A stretch of DNA of 5,908 nucleotides from an uncultured Planctomycetaceae bacterium (GTDB lineage Bacteria > Planctomycetota > Planctomycetia > Planctomycetales > Planctomycetaceae): the NCBI GenBank assembly GCA_903921605.1, contig CAIXQV010000729.1, positions 1 through 5,908 on the forward strand. The letters are read 5' to 3'. The notes beneath the pieces were generated by a model. The model worked only from the letters and a program-made list of their open reading frames with translations, searched no databases and was not told where the DNA came from. Each line of letters starts with the position of its first letter. Position 1 is the stretch's first letter. Positions 1 to 3,210 of the stretch are shown here, one piece after another. A program made the position numbers and the translations under genes.

Positions 1-49
1 CAACAAACTCTTCTCGCTGAGACATCGAGGACACTTCTTTCCAAGCCAT
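1..49 (-). CDS. IS481-like transposase (DDE integrase-core type), first 16 codons only
   Basis: Starting with ATG at 49-47, the minus strand reads M-A-W-K-E-V-S-S-M-S-Q-R-E-E-F-V and then leaves the window. This matches the characteristic N-terminus of IS481-type transposases (M-P/A-W-K/R-E-x-S-x-M-x-x-R-x-x-F-V), which precedes a helix-turn-helix DNA-binding region and a DDE integrase catalytic core. Neither of those is visible here. The start is supported by a strong ribosome binding site, AAAGGAGG, six bases upstream. The protein would cut and join the ends of its own element during transposition. It lies in the same orientation as the disrupted upstream gene. The family assignment depends on only 16 residues, so a related IS3-type or other integrase-core transposase is possible. 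Confidence 0.72.
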   Translation of the reverse strand, partial: MAWKEVSSMSQREEFV

Positions 50-55
50 TCCAAT

Positions 56-63
56 CCTCCTTT
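56..63 (-). promoter_or_regulatory. Ribosome binding site of the transposase gene
   Basis: The minus strand reads AAAGGAGG, a near-perfect Shine-Dalgarno sequence, followed by a six-base spacer and ATG at 49. It decides the start of the truncated transposase gene, which would otherwise be too short to recognise at the edge. Confidence 0.8.
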
Positions 64-90
64 CCGAGGATCAGCAGCTTGACATAAATG

Positions 91-129
91 TGTTACCCAT
101 GTCTCCGAACACCTGTCACCCATCTCTCC
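91..129. repeat. Two 16-bp direct repeats at the IS tip
   Basis: Plus-strand 91-106 (tgttacccatgtctcc) and 114-129 (tgtcacccatctctcc) agree at 14 of 16 positions and start 23 bp apart, about two helical turns. Paired sub-repeats of this kind near an IS end are plausible transposase-binding sites; that role is inferred. Their similarity is the main evidence that DNA out to at least 129 belongs to the element and not to the host gene. Confidence 0.7.
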
Positions 130-2494
130 AGTCTAAACAGAGTTCCGTGCCAACCACTTGACCGCCGATCGTGACGCTGGCGATGCCAGAGAATGCATTG
201 ACTCTGTCTATAGCCAGCTCAACATTGTTTACGCTGAATTTCGCGTCATCTTTAGTGCCAAAGACGCCGTCTGGCCCGGCATCGGCGCCTGCGACGAGGC
301 TGCTCGCGATCCAATCGCCGCCGATCGTCACGCTTCCGATATTTGCGTCGGCGTTATACTGCCCTATAAAAGTAGTGGTTTCATACTGAGATAAGTTGTA
401 CCCCGCCTGAATCAGCCCATGTTCCACGCGACCATTCACTACAATTGAGCCGAATGCCAGGTCCGGGCCTGCAGGAGGATTAAGTTTTCCGACGGCGGTG
501 ATCAGCACGGTGTGGGTGGCGTTGCCGATGATGCTGCCCTTGATTGTAAGACGGCCAATGTCACGACCCGCATGGATCGACCCGTTTCGGACGAATTTTC
601 CGGACGTATTGTCGGTGCCGGCAATGATCGAACCGCCGAGAGTCAGAGTCCCGATCGCAAGAGCAGACGTCACCTTCCCTGTATTGAACAGATTCGCCGT
701 TCCGGAGGCGCTTCCTCCTCGAATGTTCCCGGCAATCGCAACGCTTCCAATTTGGCCTCGCGAAAAGATTTGGCCCGTCTCACTCCTCGTCCCGCCGATC
801 AGAGAACCGCTGATCACCACACTCACAAAATTGTTCGCCGAGATGCTCCCGCTTGAGGTACCTGCTCCTCCGATCACATCTCCGACGACTTTCACCGCCC
901 CAACGTCGGCGAAACTGCCTTCGAAGTCTATGGTCCCACTGCGATCGCCCAACCCACCTCGAACTGTTCCGCCAATTGTCACACTGTCTACCCTATCGAT
1001 TGAGTGCAGCGAACCGCTTTGGGTTCCGCTGCCTCCGATCACACCCCCGATAATCACGACTGGGCCTATTCTGGATCCGAACACCATCCCGGTTTTCGCG
1101 TTTGTCCCACCGCGTACGGACCCACCGATGTTGACGCTTGTCAGCTTGCCTGCCACCTGCGGTGTACCGCACAGCACTGAACCACTCAAAATGCCGCCGC
1201 CGCCGACCACATTGCCCGTCAATTTCAAGGCTCCCATGTCCTTGGTCGAAACGACCTGACCGCTGTTTTCACCGCCCCCGCCTTTCAGTGAACCACCGAT
1301 CGTTACATTTCCCATTGTGGACATCGATTCAATCTGACCGCTCTGGTTTCCAGCACCTCCAACCACGCTGCCGCCAATCAACACAGCGCCCATCTCCAGA
1401 TTGGAATGAATATGTGCGCTGCGGTTCGCGGATCCAGCAAGCAGTGAACCACCAATTGTCACATTCCCCAATCGGCCGGATTCAGAAATGATCGTCCCGG
1501 CTGCAGTGTTCGATCCGCCGAGGACGTCTCTTCCGATACTCACCGGTCCGATATGACCACCAACTTCGCCCGCCTTGAATCCGCCTCCGAGATAATCTGA
1601 CAGGACCGTTCCAGCGTAGGTGCTGCTGCCTCCAACGAGCGAGCCCGCAATGACCACGCTGGCGATATTGCTGAACGAGGTGATAGCTCCGCTGTGAGTG
1701 CCGCCGCCTCCGATCACATCACCACCGATTGTCACTTTGCCCATGTTGCCGTCCGTGTGAACTCGCCCGGAGTTGGCAGCGCTGCTTCCGATCATTGATC
1801 CACCAACGGTTAGAATGTCCACCCGGCCATTCACACCTCCAACGAATTTGACAAATGCACCTTTGATGTCGGCTCGAACAATCATTGAACCCAGCGACCC
1901 GCTGATCGTGCTGTTGAGATCGACAGCACCAGTCACGGTGCCGTATCGGCCCATCGAATAGACCGTCATGTTTGCAACACCGGGACTTGCTGTAGTCGCA
2001 TCACCCGCAATAATCCGGCCCAGATCGCCATCAATCGTGACGGCACCAAGATCACGCCCCGTTGCGTCGATCTGGCCCAAAGCAGCAAACCCGTCACCGC
2101 CCTTCACGGGATTACGAGTCGCTACAGTCGTAATCGTTGTCCCGGAAGCAGCCGCAACTTTCGACAGCTTGATCGACCGCAATTGTTGTGGCACATTGTT
2201 GTTGCCATTCACGTTTCCCGTGTTGAAGGCAAAAATCGAGTTCACATTTGCGGCTGCCAGAATCGGATTCGAAAACGTCACGGCTACGTTGTCGCCATCA
2301 ATGTCCTGGTAGGTCAGCGTCGTGGGATTGACCAGAGTCGCGGGCAGAATTCGTGTTTCCAGTTGCTGGCATTCGGTCGGCTGAACGTGAGTTGATCGAC
2401 TGCGACGGCGATCTGATTTACCTCCGCGCAGCAATCGCAGCAAATGCGATGAACGGGAATACAGAACCGCAGGGAACAAACTGGACGGATTCAT
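116..2494 (-). CDS. Repeat-rich predicted surface protein (beta-solenoid type), 3' end replaced by IS DNA
   Basis: This 792-codon frame starts at ATG 2494, where AGGAG sits six bases upstream. An in-frame ATG at 2542 has no ribosome binding site and is rejected. Residues 1-40 are basic (RGGKSDRRRSRS), and Q-L-E-T-R-I-L-P-A at 44-52 resembles the LExR-type motif near the N-terminus of many planctomycete exported proteins. Residues 59-74 (TLTYQDIDGDNVAVTF) and 131-162 (GGDGF...QIDATGRDLG.VTIDGDLGRI) look like the family's usual leading segment. From about 149 the protein is built of repeats, most regularly at 251-581, with consensus hG-x-V-T-I-G-G-S-h-x-G-G-x-G-x-x-S-G-x-I-x-S; this suggests stacked short beta strands. 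An Asp-rich loop, PDGVFGTKDD (741-750), could bind calcium. Residues 786-792 (CLDWRDG) and the stop appear to be IS sequence, and proteins of this type, as I recall them, continue well past the V-x-G-T motif. An extracellular structural or adhesive role is inferred; no catalytic motif is seen. Confidence 0.85.
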   Translation of the reverse strand: MNPSSLFPAVLYSRSSHLLRLLRGGKSDRRRSRSTHVQPTECQQLETRILPATLVNPTTLTYQDIDGDNVAVTFSNPILAAANVNSIFAFNTGNVNGNNNVPQQLRSIKLSKVAAASGTTITTVATRNPVKGGDGFAALGQIDATGRDLGAVTIDGDLGRIIAGDATTASPGVANMTVYSMGRYGTVTGAVDLNSTISGSLGSMIVRADIKGAFVKFVGGVNGRVDILTVGGSMIGSSAANSGRVHTDGNMGKVTIGGDVIGGGGTHSGAITSFSNIASVVIAGSLVGGSSTYAGTVLSDYLGGGFKAGEVGGHIGPVSIGRDVLGGSNTAAGTIISESGRLGNVTIGGSLLAGSANRSAHIHSNLEMGAVLIGGSVVGGAGNQSGQIESMSTMGNVTIGGSLKGGGGENSGQVVSTKDMGALKLTGNVVGGGGILSGSVLCGTPQVAGKLTSVNIGGSVRGGTNAKTGMVFGSRIGPVVIIGGVIGGSGTQSGSLHSIDRVDSVTIGGTVRGGLGDRSGTIDFEGSFADVGAVKVVGDVIGGAGTSSGSISANNFVSVVISGSLIGGTRSETGQIFSRGQIGSVAIAGNIRGGSASGTANLFNTGKVTSALAIGTLTLGGSIIAGTDNTSGKFVRNGSIHAGRDIGRLTIKGSIIGNATHTVLITAVGKLNPPAGPDLAFGSIVVNGRVEHGLIQAGYNLSQYETTTFIGQYNADANIGSVTIGGDWIASSLVAGADAGPDGVFGTKDDAKFSVNNVELAIDRVNAFSGIASVTIGGQVVGTELCLDWRDG
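752..1744 (-). repeat. Array of about 12 units of ~26 residues encoding V-T-I-G-G-S repeats
   Basis: Within the surface-protein gene, residues 251-581 fall into about twelve units that each begin with M/I/L/V-G-x-V-x-I-x-G and run 25-38 residues, most often 26. Examples start at residues 251, 342, 368, 394, 476 and 531. The units at 277 and 420 carry insertions. The motif recurs more loosely on both sides (149-250 and 582-785). The protein repeat is clear; the DNA repeat is diverged, which suggests old duplication with later drift, not recent expansion. Confidence 0.85.
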
Positions 2495-2500
2495 CGGAAA

Positions 2501-2505
2501 CTCCT
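2501..2505 (-). promoter_or_regulatory. Ribosome binding site deciding the start at 2494
   Basis: The minus strand reads AGGAG, then six bases (TTTCCG), then ATG at 2494-2492. The longer in-frame start at 2542 is preceded by a pyrimidine-rich stretch without any purine-rich site, so the shorter protein is preferred. Confidence 0.8.
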
Positions 2506-2648
2506 GTGAGCGATCACGTGGCGCTGAGCAAACCGCAAGCATGTGGGGCAGTTTGCGGGGCTGTATCCCTCAAGCAACACGCTGCCGTCGGGAGCCCTCA
2601 CAGGTTAGAAACGCACGAGATTTCGGCTGTGACAGAAATTCCGGAGAG

Positions 2649-2681
2649 TTTTTTTAAAAAGAAGAGCCCGGTCTGCCAGAC
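2649..2681 (-). promoter_or_regulatory. AT-rich tract next to an 11-bp dyad, possible control region of the downstream gene
   Basis: Plus-strand 2649-2660 is seven T followed by five A, and 2671-2681 is gtctgccagac, a perfect 5-bp inverted repeat around a single central base. The pair lies about 155-185 bases upstream of the ATG at 2494 on the minus strand. AT tracts and short dyads commonly mark promoters and operators, but no clear -35/-10 pair was found. This is a weak, positional inference. Confidence 0.25.
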
Positions 2682-2906
2682 GACCAAATTCAGCATCGAT
2701 TCAGGCAACCTCGAACCTCATCACACGAATCGTCGACATACTGGCTGGGAGCGACCACGATCAACGTTGGCGATTCTCGGACCTCTATTCTCAGCGCTCC
2801 GGCAATGAGCGATACCTCACACCGACGTCAGCGAAAGTGGCGATCCAAACTGCTCCGGTGAGACCAACTCTAGCGCGTTCTACAAAGTCGCAATCTGCTT
2901 CAGTCA

Positions 2907-2933
2907 CGACTCCGGCGTATCGGACCGGAGTCG
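2907..2933. repeat. Perfect 9-bp inverted repeat (stem-loop)
   Basis: Plus-strand cgactccgg (2907-2915) and ccggagtcg (2925-2933) are exact reverse complements around a nine-base loop. The stem is GC-rich and should be stable in RNA from either strand. No T-run directly follows it on either strand, so it is not a classical intrinsic terminator. It sits in the middle of the intergenic gap, about 280 bases after the RTX gene's stop. Confidence 0.6.
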
Positions 2934-3043
2934 TTCAGCCAACATCGTTTTCCAGTCCGGTTTTTACCACTGACGCGATCAATCAAGTGTTTCGCTCCGT
3001 GTCGGTTTACATAACACCAGATTGCTGTTCTGACGGCGGCACA

Positions 3044-3068
3044 GCCTCTGGAAGATTCGTACAGAGGC
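3044..3068. repeat. 7-bp inverted repeat (stem-loop)
   Basis: Plus-strand gcctctg (3044-3050) and cagaggc (3062-3068) pair exactly around an 11-base loop. It has no flanking T-run. It may be a structure in the 3' untranslated RNA of the RTX gene; chance cannot be excluded for a stem of this length. Confidence 0.35.
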
Positions 3069-3145
3069 CTCGGTTTCAGCGAAAGGCGTGGCGTTGGAGT
3101 AGTAGACCGAATCAGATTTCAGCACTCGCGAGCAAGATGAGGTAA

Positions 3146-3183
3146 TTTGAGCGATACCGTGCCAAAGTAACGGCACCCTCAAA
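3146..3183 (-). terminator. Interrupted hairpin after the RTX gene, possible transcript end
   Basis: On the minus strand, about 30 bases after the stop at 3211, TTTGAG (3183-3178) can pair with CTCAAA (3151-3146), and inside it GTGCC (3176-3172) pairs with GGCAC (3163-3159) around an eight-base loop. The two arms are joined by unequal unpaired stretches of one and seven bases. Position suggests a 3'-end structure. There is no U-run after it, so a factor-independent terminator is not supported. Confidence 0.25.
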
Positions 3184-3210
3184 CCGCGTCGCCACATCCA
3201 TGGCAGCCAA

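Larger units (their letters stand above)
1..139 (-). mobile_element. Terminal part of an IS481-like insertion sequence (5' end, runs off the left edge)
   Basis: Reading the minus strand from 139, the sequence starts with TGT, the terminal trinucleotide usual in the IS481 family. It contains two closely related 16-bp blocks (plus strand 114-129 and 91-106, 14 of 16 identical) such as are found at transposase-binding ends. A ribosome binding site and a transposase start follow about 90 bases in. The outer 16-bp block overlaps the last codons of the neighbouring surface-protein gene, so that gene's end lies inside the element. The boundary at 139 is inferred: 111, where another TGTT begins, is the alternative, but it would leave the outer 16-bp block unexplained. 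The other end and any target-site duplication are outside the window. Confidence 0.75.
2495..3210. other. 716-bp intergenic region without a credible gene
   Basis: This gap separates two genes on the minus strand. Open frames of 60-150 codons exist on both strands, but none has a convincing ribosome binding site or a recognisable product. It holds a perfect 9-bp inverted repeat (2907-2933), a 7-bp one (3044-3068), an interrupted hairpin just after the upstream gene's stop (3146-3183), an 11-bp dyad (2671-2681) and a T7A5 tract (2649-2660). It probably contains the 3' untranslated region of the RTX gene and the promoter and leader of the downstream gene, but I cannot place a promoter with confidence. 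No tRNA or known riboswitch was recognised. Confidence 0.7.

Noticed and set aside
498..1259. Long plus-strand open frame (253 codons) opposite the repeat protein
   Set aside because: It is rich in Pro, Thr and Leu and is the mirror of the Gly-rich V-T-I-G-G repeats on the minus strand. It has no recognisable domain and arises because the repeats have a constant frame and codon bias.
752..1744. Possible CRISPR-like array because of regularly spaced similar DNA blocks
   Set aside because: The blocks are diverged, stay in one reading frame, and encode protein repeats of variable length. There are no identical repeats with unique spacers.
2506..2517. Dyad gtgagcgatcac next to the ribosome binding site
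   Set aside because: The arms are only four bases (GTGA/TCAC), which is expected by chance; no evidence of a regulatory hairpin.
2495..2542. Longer start for the repeat protein at ATG 2542
   Set aside because: The upstream bases are pyrimidine-rich with no Shine-Dalgarno sequence, whereas ATG 2494 has AGGAG at ideal spacing.
2353..2808. Plus-strand open frame of 151 codons overlapping the start of the repeat protein
   Set aside because: It overlaps the well-supported minus-strand start and ribosome binding site, and I recognise no domain in its product.
2837..3145. Plus-strand open frame of 102 codons in the intergenic gap
   Set aside because: It starts with GTG and no ribosome binding site, runs through two stem-loops, and its product has no recognisable motif. 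It cannot be fully excluded without homology data.
2979..3197. Minus-strand open frame of 72 codons just after the RTX gene
   Set aside because: There is no ribosome binding site before its ATG, its composition is unlike a structured protein, and it spans a likely 3'-end hairpin.
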